Of a stretch of DNA of 54,711 nt, positions 19,131 through 29,800 are shown in pieces. Numbering within the stretch: the first letter of the stretch is position 1; every line of letters starts with the position of its first letter. A model generated the notes under the pieces. It saw nothing but the letters and a program-made list of their open reading frames with translations, was not told the DNA's origin and searched no databases. Source of the stretch: Bodo saltans. Lineage: Eukaryota > Euglenozoa > Kinetoplastea > Eubodonida > Bodonidae. The DNA is taken from NCBI GenBank assembly GCA_001460835.1, contig CYKH01001210.1:1-54711 (forward strand), written 5' to 3'. A program made the translations under genes and the position numbers.

Positions 19131-19874
19131 ATGTCAGCAAGGAAACCAGCTGCGGCAAAGCCGGCAAAGATTAAGGAGGGGGTCGATGATATTGTTCTTC
19201 AATGGTTTAAGGACAACAATCGTCCAGCGACTACTCAAGGTGTTGTGGATGCACTGGGCAGTCGAATCGCCAAACCGGCCTGTCAAAAGTCTCTCGATGC
19301 GCTTGTGGAGCAAACCAACTTGCTTGTGAAAGAAGTGAAGAAGGCCAAATACTATTACCTTGATCAGGCGAAGTTTTTGGCAAGCAGCACTGAAGATCCC
19401 AACGCGAATAAGCCCGATGAAACACTTGCTGTAGCAGTGGTCGTGGAAGGTACGGAGGCTTTGAGTGAAGAGGCTGCTCAGTTGGAGGAGTTGCGCACTA
19501 CATTTATCACACTGTCGAAAGAAGAGCAATCTGCCACAATACATCTGACACGACTCCAATCTCGCCGAACTCGAAACGACGGTCAGGAAATGATCTCACG
19601 CCTTGAAGGAGAGCTTCTGGCTGCCCAACAACGTCTCTCTTCGCTTTCATCGACAACAGAAGTTGCCATCGACTGGCCGCTGCTAAAGCAGCAGTACACG
19701 AGCTTTCGCTCATTGTGGCGCCAACGCAGACAAATCTGCGAACACATTATTGACGCCGTTTCTGGCGATGGCCCTCGTGATGACATCATTGAAGAGAGTG
19801 GCGTCACAATAGATAGTGCAGTTCAAGTATCGTTCGAAGACTCGGCTGTCAACACAAAAAAAAGGGGTCGCTGA
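19131..19874 (+). CDS. HOP2: Hop2 / PSMC3IP (TBPIP) meiotic recombination factor
   Basis: The 247-aa protein starts MSARKPAAAK. Residues about 20-83 form the Hop2 winged helix: VLQWFKDNNRPATTQGVVDALG, then KPACQKSLDALVEQTNL, then AKYYYLDQAKF, closely following the family pattern (YFADQDQF in animals). A coiled coil follows at about 115-175. The C-terminal segment SLWRQRRQICEHIIDAV and EESGVTIDS is the conserved Hop2 end (WRKRKRM in animals). With Mnd1, Hop2 stimulates Dmc1/Rad51 strand invasion at meiosis. Its presence implies a meiotic toolkit in this lineage. I rejected the longer reading from 19008 because the extra residues show no family match. Confidence 0.9.
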   Translation: MSARKPAAAKPAKIKEGVDDIVLQWFKDNNRPATTQGVVDALGSRIAKPACQKSLDALVEQTNLLVKEVKKAKYYYLDQAKFLASSTEDPNANKPDETLAVAVVVEGTEALSEEAAQLEELRTTFITLSKEEQSATIHLTRLQSRRTRNDGQEMISRLEGELLAAQQRLSSLSSTTEVAIDWPLLKQQYTSFRSLWRQRRQICEHIIDAVSGDGPRDDIIEESGVTIDSAVQVSFEDSAVNTKKRGR

Positions 19875-20040
19875 ATGATCTGTACTTCGCGACAAACGTA
19901 GCCTCAACTGCGGGCTCATCTTCACATTTACAAAAATTACGAATTCGTATTTTTTGATCGTTTCTCGTTGTTTTCCGCTCCAACAAAACTCTGCGAGAAG
20001 TTCACTGAAAGAAACAATGTCACTGAAATTCCCTCGCCAT

Positions 20041-20085
20041 TTATTTGTTTCTTTTTCCCCTTTTTTTTCCTTTCCGCCGATTTAG
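20041..20085 (+). promoter_or_regulatory. Putative splice acceptor for the FAM21-like gene
   Basis: One of the clearest tracts in the window: 20041-20077 is nearly pure pyrimidine, and the first AG is at 20084-20085, 50 bases before the ATG at 20136. Confidence 0.65.
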
Positions 20086-20135
20086 AGCCCCAAAGTTAGT
20101 GAGCTCGCCCACACTATCGAACACGAACAAAAACA

Positions 20136-22481
20136 ATGGAGACGTTTAACGAAAACATTGCAGACCTTCGCCGCGCAGCCAGAGGAGAATGGGATGGGGA
20201 GGCAGATGATTTGCTCCTTCAGACTCTTATGGCACTTCAAGCAAACTTTGCTGCTCGTCTCAACTCTGTGAGAAACGAGGTTGACACTCTAGTGGACGAC
20301 GTCACAACAACCTCAACTGTTCTGAAGAACTCGATGAATGAATTCCAATTGATTTCTCAAACCCAATTCGTACAAAACCGCGTTGCCGTTGATGATGACA
20401 GCGATGCGGAAGGCAGCGAGAAGGGCAGCGACGACGGCAGCGAGAAGGACGAAGAGGAACAAGAAGAGCCAGAAGCCAAGATTCACCGCATCTATCAGTT
20501 CGCGATCAATCAATGTGAGGAGGCTCTTGCCACAACAAAGATTCCACTGTTTGACTCGTCTGACGATGAAGATGAGGAAGATGGAAACGAAGAGTCAGAG
20601 GGTGACGAGGAGGAAAAAGAGACAGGTGACACGGACGGCGACGGCGATGATGCGGTCCGCACTGCCGTTAGCAAGAACCACTACCGCCACCGTAAGCTCA
20701 TGTCAGTCATCGGCACAGAAGACTTCTTGACAGATCCTTGCTGCGGTCTGGGAGGAGAGGACGATGAGCGCGGCGACGACCGCGGCGATGACAGCGATTC
20801 TTCATCAAGTAGCGACAGCGATGCCGAGCCAATGTCGAGGATGAACATGGCAAGCCGCAGCGCTCTTGCCGAGCCGCAGTCACCCCACTCCCCAATTGCA
20901 GTGCCCCCACCGCAACCCCAGTCCAACGTTCCATCGGCAGGACCACCACCTCCTATCGTAGGGTTGCCTCCTCCAGCACCTCCCCCGGTTCAGGGGGCTG
21001 CACCCTCGTATGTGCCTCAAGCTCCCCCTGCAGGCAATGTTGCACCCTCAGCGCTACCACCAGCTCCCTTCACTTTCAAAAGACCCAATTTTGCTGATTC
21101 CTCAGATGAAGATGCACCGTCACGTAAAGCTCCCCCGCCAAAGGCAAAGAAAGCGTTCGGCAACGAGAGGAGCAGCGGCGATGACTCTTCTGCTCCCTCA
21201 GAGAAGGAGAAGAAACCGCCGGCGAAGAGTGCTGGTAAGCTACGGGCAGCCGTGAGCCTTTCAGACTCCTCCGAAGAAGACATTACGAAGCCGCCACCAA
21301 AGGCTGCAGCGAAGAAAGCACCACCTGCTGCCCGTAAGCCTGTTGTGAGTGACTCCAGCGATGAGGACGCACCTGCCCCAGCACCAAAGAAGGCGCCTGT
21401 CAAGGCACCGTCTAAGATTCGACCGGTGTCCTCGAGCAGCGATGAAGCCCCAGCACCTAAGAAAGCACCCCCGCCGAAGGCAAAACGTGCGGTTGGCTCC
21501 AGTGACGACGATGATGCTGCTCCCGCAGCTCGCGCTGCGCCCAAGGCGCCAGCCCCACAGCCTAAGAAAACTGTGGCTGCTGCTGGTTCTGATTCCGAGA
21601 GCGACGCAGCCCCCCGCGCAGCACCGAAAAAAGCGCCACCACCGAAGGCGAAGAAGGCAGTCGACTCCAGTGATAGCGACACACCACCTGCTCCCTCCCC
21701 AAAGAAGTCCTTGCCAAAGCCAAAAAGTGCACCGGCCGTTGGAAGTGACAGCGAAGCTGAAGCCCCAGCGCCATCTTCACCAACGAAGAGGGCTCCTGCG
21801 CCAAAGGCTGCGAGGGTGGTAGACTCAAGTGACAGCGAAGCCCCTTCCCCTCCTGCTCCGAAGAAGTCACTTCCAAAGCCGAAGAGCGCCCCTATTGCTG
21901 AAACCAGCGACAGCGAAGCACCTGCGCCGTCGTCGCCAAATCGGCGAGCGCCACCGCCGAAAGCAAAGAAAGCAGTCGATTCCAGTGACGGTGAAAGTGA
22001 TGCTGCACCTCCACCCCCGGTCGTGAGCAAGGCACCCGCGCCCGCCCCGAAAGCAAAGAAGGCAGTCGACTCAAGTGACAGCGAATCTGGTGCTCCACCA
22101 GCGCAGCCAAGCCCCGCAACAAAGCGTGTCGAGGAAGCTCCAGCGCCGGCACCCAAGAAAGCAGCCCCACCTGCACCGAAGAAGATCGTTGCTGCTGCTG
22201 CGGGCAGTGACAGTGACGACGCACCACGGGCTGCTCCAAAGAAAGCCCCTCCTAAAGCCTTGGGGAAGAAAGCAGTCTATAGTGACAGCGAAGACGATGC
22301 GCCTCGAAACGTTGTGGGCGGTAAGAAAGCCCCGCCGCCACCGAAGAAAACTGCTGCACCTAAAGGACCTGCAGGGCCCATCTACAGCGATTCAGACTCA
22401 GACGCAGCTCCACGACCAAAGGCGCCTGCGCCCAAGCCCAAGCTGAAGGCGTCCAAGCCTATCTACAGTGACAGCGATTGA
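20136..22481 (+). CDS. FAM21/WASHC2-like WASH-complex subunit with a Ser-Asp repeat tail
   Basis: The first 230 residues follow the FAM21 head: a helical opening, then SQTQFVQNRVAVDDDSD (animal FAM21 has NTQFIENRVYDEE), a helix IYQFAINQCEEAL, the LF-acidic motif IPLFDSSDDEDEED, and LMSVIGTEDFLTD before an acidic patch (animal: YLIGSKLFMEQED). FAM21 links the WASH actin-nucleation complex to retromer on endosomes through a long disordered tail of LFa motifs. Here the tail from about residue 310 to the last residue instead holds some 17 blocks of a hydrophobic residue plus an SDSE/SSDED cluster (AVDSSDSE, PVVSDSSDED, PIYSDSDSD), separated by Pro-Ala-Lys linkers (KKAPPPKAKK). A Pro-rich segment lies between (about 250-305). 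The blocks are good casein-kinase-2 consensus sites. The gene is certain; FAM21 identity is fairly strong for the head only. Confidence 0.78.
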   Translation: METFNENIADLRRAARGEWDGEADDLLLQTLMALQANFAARLNSVRNEVDTLVDDVTTTSTVLKNSMNEFQLISQTQFVQNRVAVDDDSDAEGSEKGSDDGSEKDEEEQEEPEAKIHRIYQFAINQCEEALATTKIPLFDSSDDEDEEDGNEESEGDEEEKETGDTDGDGDDAVRTAVSKNHYRHRKLMSVIGTEDFLTDPCCGLGGEDDERGDDRGDDSDSSSSSDSDAEPMSRMNMASRSALAEPQSPHSPIAVPPPQPQSNVPSAGPPPPIVGLPPPAPPPVQGAAPSYVPQAPPAGNVAPSALPPAPFTFKRPNFADSSDEDAPSRKAPPPKAKKAFGNERSSGDDSSAPSEKEKKPPAKSAGKLRAAVSLSDSSEEDITKPPPKAAAKKAPPAARKPVVSDSSDEDAPAPAPKKAPVKAPSKIRPVSSSSDEAPAPKKAPPPKAKRAVGSSDDDDAAPAARAAPKAPAPQPKKTVAAAGSDSESDAAPRAAPKKAPPPKAKKAVDSSDSDTPPAPSPKKSLPKPKSAPAVGSDSEAEAPAPSSPTKRAPAPKAARVVDSSDSEAPSPPAPKKSLPKPKSAPIAETSDSEAPAPSSPNRRAPPPKAKKAVDSSDGESDAAPPPPVVSKAPAPAPKAKKAVDSSDSESGAPPAQPSPATKRVEEAPAPAPKKAAPPAPKKIVAAAAGSDSDDAPRAAPKKAPPKALGKKAVYSDSEDDAPRNVVGGKKAPPPPKKTAAPKGPAGPIYSDSDSDAAPRPKAPAPKPKLKASKPIYSDSD
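21090..22478 (+). repeat. Degenerate in-frame coding repeats (Ser-Asp / Pro-Ala-Lys)
   Basis: About 17 imperfect units encode a Lys-Pro-Ala linker followed by a Val/Ile-(Asp/Tyr/Gly)-Ser-Asp-Ser-Glu block. Unit length varies between about 60 and 110 bases. GC is higher here than in neighbouring genes, and the opposite strand is also open for 379 codons as a by-product. Confidence 0.85.
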
Positions 22482-22558
22482 TAGTGCGTGTGTAGGGGGT
22501 TTGCAGATGACATGCATGAAAAAGAGGAACTGTTGCCTACTCTACTTAAACGTGCGGG

Positions 22559-22858
22559 NNNNNNNNNNNNNNNNNNNNNNNNNNNNNNNNNNNNNNNNNN
22601 NNNNNNNNNNNNNNNNNNNNNNNNNNNNNNNNNNNNNNNNNNNNNNNNNNNNNNNNNNNNNNNNNNNNNNNNNNNNNNNNNNNNNNNNNNNNNNNNNNNN
22701 NNNNNNNNNNNNNNNNNNNNNNNNNNNNNNNNNNNNNNNNNNNNNNNNNNNNNNNNNNNNNNNNNNNNNNNNNNNNNNNNNNNNNNNNNNNNNNNNNNNN
22801 NNNNNNNNNNNNNNNNNNNNNNNNNNNNNNNNNNNNNNNNNNNNNNNNNNNNNNNNNN
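22559..22858. other. Assembly gap (300 N)
   Basis: A run of exactly 300 N. Nothing can be said about its content or true length. The flanks are intergenic: the FAM21-like stop lies 77 bases to the left and the SDR start 90 bases to the right. Confidence 0.99.
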
Positions 22859-22893
22859 TGTTCATTTTCTGCATATAAAGAAAGATCGTAGTG

Positions 22894-22937
22894 ACAACAC
22901 AACACAACACAACACAACACAACACAACACAACACAA
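22894..22937. repeat. (ACAAC)n microsatellite in the SDR 5' leader
   Basis: About eight tandem ACAAC pentamers end 12 bases before the ATG at 22949. They abut the assembly gap, which may itself be due to repeats. The tract would lie in the 5' UTR of the SDR mRNA. Confidence 0.93.
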
Positions 22938-22948
22938 TCACACCATAA

Positions 22949-23716
22949 ATGTTTGCTCATCGACTTCGTGGGAGGGTTGCGCTGGTGACCGGCGCGTCTT
23001 CTGCGCTTGGTGCAAGAATCAGTGAGCGCCTTATGCGCGATGTAGGGATGACGGTCGTAGGTGTCTCTCGAAGGCAACCAGCAGTACCAAGCCCCATCGA
23101 CGCACCACCACCACTGGGCGAGAGCGCCGGAGCGTTTCACTTTTACCCAGTTGACTTGACCGATGACACCAAAACGATGGACATGGTGAAACGTGTTTCT
23201 GAGACTCATGGGCCGATCTCGTTACTGATTCATGCTGCCGGATTGAACCGCAACAGTCTGCTGTTACGCAGCGGTCGCGACACTATTGAGGAGGTTCTCA
23301 ACACCAATCTCACTTCACCCTTGCTGCTCACGAAGCACGCCCTACGAGACGGTGGATTGATGAAGGCGAAGGATCCTGCTTGCGTGATCTTCGTGGGAAG
23401 CACTGTTGGGGTTTATGGCAACCCTGGCCAAGTTGGTTACGCTGCCAGCAAAGGAGCGCTGGACTCCATTTGTAAGAGCTTGGCCAAAGAATACAGCGCC
23501 AAGACAGGTGTGCGCTTTAATGTTATTGCGCCTGGATTGATCGAGGGCCCCGGGATGGGTGCTTCGCTCCGACCTGAGGACCAAAAACAATGGGCAGATG
23601 CCTCATGCATTCGTCGACTCGTAACAACAGATGAGGTTGCCGATGGGGTCCTTTTCCTAGCGTCGAACTCAGGCATCAACGGACATACGCTTGTGGTTGA
23701 TGGCGGGCGTCAGTGA
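22949..23716 (+). CDS. Short-chain dehydrogenase/reductase (FabG/CBR4-like)
   Basis: The 255-aa protein is a classical SDR. The nucleotide motif TGASSALG is at about 13-20. VSRR after strand 2 indicates NADPH preference. HAAGLN stands in place of NNAG, a catalytic-region Asn is in NTNL, the catalytic Ser is in VGSTVGVYG, and YAASK carries the Tyr and Lys. The tail VADGVLFLASNSGINGHTLVVDGG is characteristic of FabG-type 3-oxoacyl-ACP reductases and of CBR4, the mitochondrial fatty-acid-synthesis reductase. That role is the best guess; no clear mitochondrial presequence is seen (MFAHRLRGRV is only weakly suggestive). Confidence 0.92.
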   Translation: MFAHRLRGRVALVTGASSALGARISERLMRDVGMTVVGVSRRQPAVPSPIDAPPPLGESAGAFHFYPVDLTDDTKTMDMVKRVSETHGPISLLIHAAGLNRNSLLLRSGRDTIEEVLNTNLTSPLLLTKHALRDGGLMKAKDPACVIFVGSTVGVYGNPGQVGYAASKGALDSICKSLAKEYSAKTGVRFNVIAPGLIEGPGMGASLRPEDQKQWADASCIRRLVTTDEVADGVLFLASNSGINGHTLVVDGGRQ

Positions 23717-23717
23717 T

Positions 23718-23760
23718 TCAGTTTTGTTCTTTTCATTGCTGATTTGTGTTCACTTCACAG
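23718..23760 (+). promoter_or_regulatory. Putative splice acceptor for the IP3R/RyR gene
   Basis: The T-rich run after the SDR stop ends CACTTCACAG with AG at 23759-23760, 119 bases before the ATG at 23880. It begins within a few bases of the preceding stop codon. Confidence 0.5.
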
Positions 23761-23879
23761 CCCCATGATGTTTCATTTGTGAGATGAATGATCTCTTCGC
23801 GATACACTTGCTTTCTCATGGTTGATTTCGGGCCTGTCACAGGAGTATCGACGGTGATTTTAAGAGAAAAAAAGGTCCC

Positions 23880-26800
23880 ATGAATAGTGTGAACATCTCA
23901 TTCGGAGACCGTGTGTCGATTTGCTGCGAACGCGTTAACGCCTTCTTGTGCTCTACGGGCGTTGCGGATGTGCGTGTTCACCTTACCGAGCAATCAGCAC
24001 CCGGAAAACATCACGCAAACTTCGACAGGTGTATTTTCTCGATTGAAAAGTTACGTGCATGGGGCACCGCCACCATTGGCAACAATGCCTCGACAAAAGC
24101 ATCTGGCGAGGGTGGGGCGAACGGCCTTCCCACATCCAGTAGCACAGGTATGGTTGACCCACTGATGTTTGGCAACGTGATCCAACTGCGCCACATCTAC
24201 TCAGGGCACTACCTTGCTGTGACACGCAACCGCAGGCCCGATGCGCGAGGTTCACTCCATGTAGCCTTGGAAACCCTGTCAGCAGAGAACTACGCTGCGA
24301 CACACTTCCGAGTGATGCCTCGCTACAAAATCCGTCAGGAAGGGGAACGTGTCGGCGGCGGTGATCACCTCGTGTTCTTCAACGAATACCTCAAGGTGCA
24401 CTTGTCGTTAGATTCAAAAAGTGAAGAGTTGATTGGGTCATCCATCTTGGAACCCTTTTCTCTTTGCCTGTTTGATAGCGCAGAGATGCGACTCGCATCG
24501 ACTACGATTCGTATGCAGTCGTCGATCCTCTTGTTTCACAAGGAACAGGAGTCATTTTTCCAGTTAGAACCTCCCGCCCCCGGGAGTGCCGCTTCTCGCC
24601 CTTCCTCTGTGTCGGATGGAAGCACGCATGTGCCGTCACTTGTTCATCCTCATATTCGAGACTCAACGTACAACATCGCCGCGTTGGATTTCTCTGCAAA
24701 TGCACTGTGGGTGCTTGAAGGCAATCTGGGCTCGGAGGGTGGCGCCATAGTCGCCTCCCACGAAGCGTATCGCATCAAGCATTGCGCATTAGGACAATAC
24801 TTGGCTGCCTCGTTAACAAATCAAAATCAATTGATCCTGATTGATCAGCCGGTAGAGGGCGATGCCTCATTGTGGGTGTTCGTGCCGTGTGACGTCACCG
24901 AGAGGCACATCCAAACGAGTAACACATTCTTCCGCCTTCAGAATGCGACGACTGGATGGTGGATCCACACCGCTCCTACCCCTTCCCAACAGCAAGCCGC
25001 CAACAATGATACCTCACCGCTGCAGCTCACCCACTGCGGCAGTATCGCTACCCTCGCCATGCCAGATGCGACCAACAACCTAGGGGCCAAGGCGTCACGC
25101 TACTTGGGACACATGTCAAGTGCCGCTGCTGCTCACGCCCGTGACACGGTTGAACCGCATGTGGATGGACTCCTCAGCCTAGTGGAGCGCCCAGCGTATG
25201 TAGATGTGTTCTGTGCGGTTGCCGCACCTTACGTTGTGGAACGCGATCTTCATCGAGTTCTTGGATACTGGAGTCTTCTTCGCCAACTTCGTCATTTTGC
25301 CGCGACCGCATCCACCAGTTCACTGGCATCCCTTGCTGACAATCCCCTCATTCCGAAAATTAAAGTATGCTTGACTGAGCTTGTTCCTTTCTGCCATGAG
25401 ATTGGTGCAACAACGCCCAACCACAGTAGCACCAGTGCTCCGATGGGCGCGTCGATCAGTTCACCTATTCCTGGCGGCTCGATCACTGGCACTGCGTCGC
25501 TTCCGCAAGCCGCTAACGACCGCACACAATCGACGTCGGCAGATCCCGCTCGCCAACGGATGTTGCTGGACCAGAAGCTGCATAACCTCGTCGTGGATAC
25601 TCTCGACCACCTCCTGCGCTTCGAACACTTGTGGTCCCAACATGCTCAACTGATGACCGTCGTTCATTTAATGTTTCGATTTCTGAGCGCGGTCATCAAG
25701 GAGAACCCTCGTGGGTGCGAGGACGTTGGTGCTTCCATCAATTTGTTAACTCCGTACTTGGCCCATTTGCCCTCGGCATGTGACGTGTTTGTGCAGGTGG
25801 CTCGTGTGAATGCGCTAGACAGCACCTTAGTAGGGCACATCGCCAACCTGTCCATCCCATTACTATCAACCAACGACGCATATTTCGTTCTGCTTCAAGA
25901 GCTTTGCTTTGGGGGTGGTGTTCCATGCCCTGAGAATCAGTTTGTAATCTTCGACGCCATTAACTCGGCCGAGGCGGCCCCGCAGATCACTCCAATTGAC
26001 CGCAAAATATTCGTGAAGTGCCCTGATACCGTTCCAACAGAGAATGGAGTGAGAGAAGAGAAGATTCCCCTTGAGTCGATGCAAGATGCCTTCATGCCAG
26101 CCCTTCGCTATTGCGCTGGCGCGTGGAAGTTGCTTGGATGCTGCACCGTTGGTCGGCCATATCCTACACGTGCATGGATTGAGGTTGACTTCCTCCCCCA
26201 ACTGATGGCAACGGCCCGCCACCCACTTCTGCAACAAGCGATCATCTGTGTTGCAAGGAGCATTTTCTTAGCAGACGTGGAATGCGACCTGGAAGAGCAG
26301 CATCACCAGTTATGGAGCTGGAAATACAAAATGGGCGAGCCTGGTTCGCCTGCAGGCCGAGCAAGCACTGCAAACACGGGAAACCAAATCACAGATATTC
26401 AACAAGTGATTATGCGTGAGACAATTGAGATGCTTCAGCCACTGTGCGACTCCATGGCCGGCGCAAGCGGACACCCATCCGCATTCGCAGTTCCTACGTC
26501 AACATCGGTTTCGACAACATGGTTGAGTCAATGCGACCTCTTGAATGAGCTTCTGGTCTTGTGGAATAGCATTGCAATCAGTCAATGCTTTACCCCTGAG
26601 AATGCCGAGCGTCTGTCAGAGTTTGTGGGAAAGTTTATGGAAAACCCGCCGTTTGGTGCCCAATTGTCTACGCTGGCCCCAGACGCCGCCGATCGTGCAC
26701 TCCAAACAGTGTACCATATTCTTAACTTGATTAGCAGGTTGCTAGAAGACCACTGCGCATCAGCGGCTCAAGAGGTTCGACACATGATCCGCCCTCAGCT

Positions 26801-29800
26801 TCACGAAGAGACAGGCGAAGACGTTCAGGCAATTGCCGATGATGTTCGTACCAAATCCTTTTCAGAACTCTTGTGCCGACGTGAGTGGCTTCCGAGGATG
26901 CTGGAGTTTGCTGGCACCAAGAACCGATTTGTCGCGTCGGCTGCTTTGAGCTGTATGTTTAGTATTCTGTCCCCTGCACGTCTCGCCTTAGAGCACCTGC
27001 AGGCATCGGTCGTGTTCTCCGAAGGATTTGAGAGAATTCTAGGTCGGTTGCTAGTCATCGCCCAGCATGCTGCAAGCAAGAAATTTCTTGTGGGACGACC
27101 CACTGCCCCTTTCGAAAATGCTCTGATCGAAGTCATCGACATGACAAGTATCCTCACGACGGATCTCACAACAACCCTCGATGCGCAAAACGTTCTTCAT
27201 TTTGTCGAAATTCATAGCGCGATTTGTCAATTCCTCGATGACGCCCAGCGTGCATCACACACAACGAGCACCGTGGGTGGAGTCGTGGAGCTGGGTATGC
27301 AAGTTCTTGCCTTCATGACAGAGCGAAATCCTGACAACGCGACGGCGATGGTGGCGCATTTGGCGACCCTCACGCAACTCAGCACGCTGTGTCAAACAAC
27401 ACTAGATTACTACACCGTCATGGAGCGCACGTTTGAATCAGTAGATGAGGACACTGTTGTGGATGTGACGAAACTCGTTCACGACATCTTTGCCTCGGAG
27501 AACCTATCCGAGCCTCCCCTTCGTGTGGTGCTGCAAGCACTTCGATGCCAGTCGAACGCAGTGCAGACAAACGCTCGTGAGGCTACGGTGTCGGCAATGA
27601 GCGTCATCAGCTTCGAAAGTATCGAGCCGTCATGCAAGTCTATGATCCTCGAGATTGTATGTGAATGCATCGGCCCCGAAACTTGGGATGCCCTTTCCAG
27701 ATACCTCACGGTTGGTGATATTATGTCCGTCATGCCGTCGTCCAGCTCCTTCTTGATGTCGTCGTCCAGCGACATCAAAGATTCATTTGCTGTTAGCATT
27801 CGATGCGTGACGCACCTTTTCTTGAGAGATGGGGTGACCACTGCTACTGAGGACGTGGATCTTATGAAGCATGTCATCGTGGACGCTATTCTTGACATTG
27901 CCTCAACGAATCAACAACTCCAAAACTTGCCCGCCGTAGCGTTTGAATGCCTTTCCCGATTGATAAAGATAGACGGCTATCGTCATTTGTTCTTAGCACC
28001 TGTCAGAGCGATCGCTGCCCACGTTTTGAATCACTGTGAAACCAGCGTCAACACAAAGTTTCAGCTAGAGTCCAAAGACGAGCTGCTTGCTTTCTTCGAC
28101 GGAGTTGAGGAGTTCGTCAAGCCTGACTCATTGCCCAACATCGCTGTCGTGAGGAGGCGCCTTCAACGCATCAGCAAGCATGCAGACGTACTCGGGACTG
28201 GATCTTCTGCGTCATCCATTTCTGGACACTGGGCGAAGATTCGCGACGAGCTTACGTTGGCGTTACGGGAGCCCAGAAAAGAGGAACTTGCTCCACTGAC
28301 ATCGTTGCTGAACTCAGGATCCATTGACGCTCGTGAGCGCATGCGCTTGTTTGTCAATCACCTGCGGCACAGCGATCTTCCTAGTTGGGTTGCCGTCGAT
28401 TTGTTGATGTGTCTGAATGAGTTACTCACCGACGCCAAGGAAGACAGTGAACGTGCCTTAGTGCGAATGCAAGATGATCTGAACCTCGTTGGGGCGACGC
28501 CGCTGCTGAGCACTCTGCTTGAGAAACCAGATTTCGATGTAGTTCGTCATGCGATTAAATTTGGCATTTCTCTGCTAGATGAAGGCAACAAACGCTGTCA
28601 AGATACCCTGCTGAACTATTTCAAAACCCACGACGAGAAGTTCTTCTTGACGATCAGAAAATTTCTGAAGCTTGCACAAACAGACATCATTTACAAGTCC
28701 CCGGCCAAAGAGCCTGACAGCGAACTTGACGAAAGTTCATTTGCTGCCACTTCTCAAGACCTTTGCCGGTTGCTGCAGCTGTTATGTGAAGGACACCATT
28801 TTGAGTTTCAAAACTACGTCCGCCATCAGAATGATAACTTCAACAGCTACAACATGTGCATCCTGGTGATGGAGCTGCTGCACACGGTGGTGGGGAAAAT
28901 GGATCCTGCGACGCTGCCCGTTGCTGCCCAAGCACTCAATACACTCACAGAATTTTGTCAAGGGCCTTGTCAGCAGAATCAAGGCACCATCGTCGGGTGC
29001 AACATTGTCGCTGAAGTGAACAGAATCCTCACCATGACTTACCCCGAGGATCAATTTAACGAAGACGTCGTGATGGAAATCAAGCAGGCAGCCATTGTTC
29101 TCCTGTTGGCACTATTAGAGGGAAGTCAAGATAGCTCCATCGCTAATTTACTGCTCACTCACATTGACGTGACGGCGTTGCACACACTTGTCGAGCAAGT
29201 TTGGTGCGATGCATTTAAGAAAGGCATGGCGAAAGCTGACAGCGACGAGCTTCTGGAGCTTGGCTTCAATATTTTTATCCTTGCAAAAATTCTCGTCTCA
29301 AACGGGGATAAAGTCAAGGGTGAGAAAATTGCTTGCATTATCCGTGACACGGCTGGCTATGATTACTTCAACGCGTCGATTTGCAACATTGAAATTTGGA
29401 GGGATGATGATCCTGCATCCCTTCGCCTGGAAACTGTTTATTTCCGAAAGCCTGAAATCTGCTCCCTGCGCGAGGAAACCAAAGAGCAAGTGATGAGCGA
29501 GGTGGACCGCTCCAGTCTTGTGTCGAAGCATTCAGACTTCTGCAAATGCGCCGATGATTTGATTTTTGAAATGGAGTTTCAGTTCCAGATCGAAGAATCA
29601 TCTCGTGAGATTCCTCGCATTATCCGATTCCTCACGTTCAACTTGATGACGTGCCGACCCCGCCCAGTGGAGGACTTGCTCCTCCTATCAGGTCTCACCT
29701 CCAACATGCTTGTCATTATGGGATTCACCACAAGAGAAGGTCCCATCAATTGGCTGGCGTCTGTCACATTCGTGACGGTCGGGCTCTTGCAGATGTGCTG

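Noticed and set aside
21017-22156. 379-codon Gly/Ala/Ser-rich open frame on the minus strand
   Set aside because: Mirror image of the Ser-Asp/Pro-Lys repeats of the FAM21-like gene; low complexity and no family match.
22542-22937. Open frames spanning the N gap
   Set aside because: They consist almost entirely of unknown residues.
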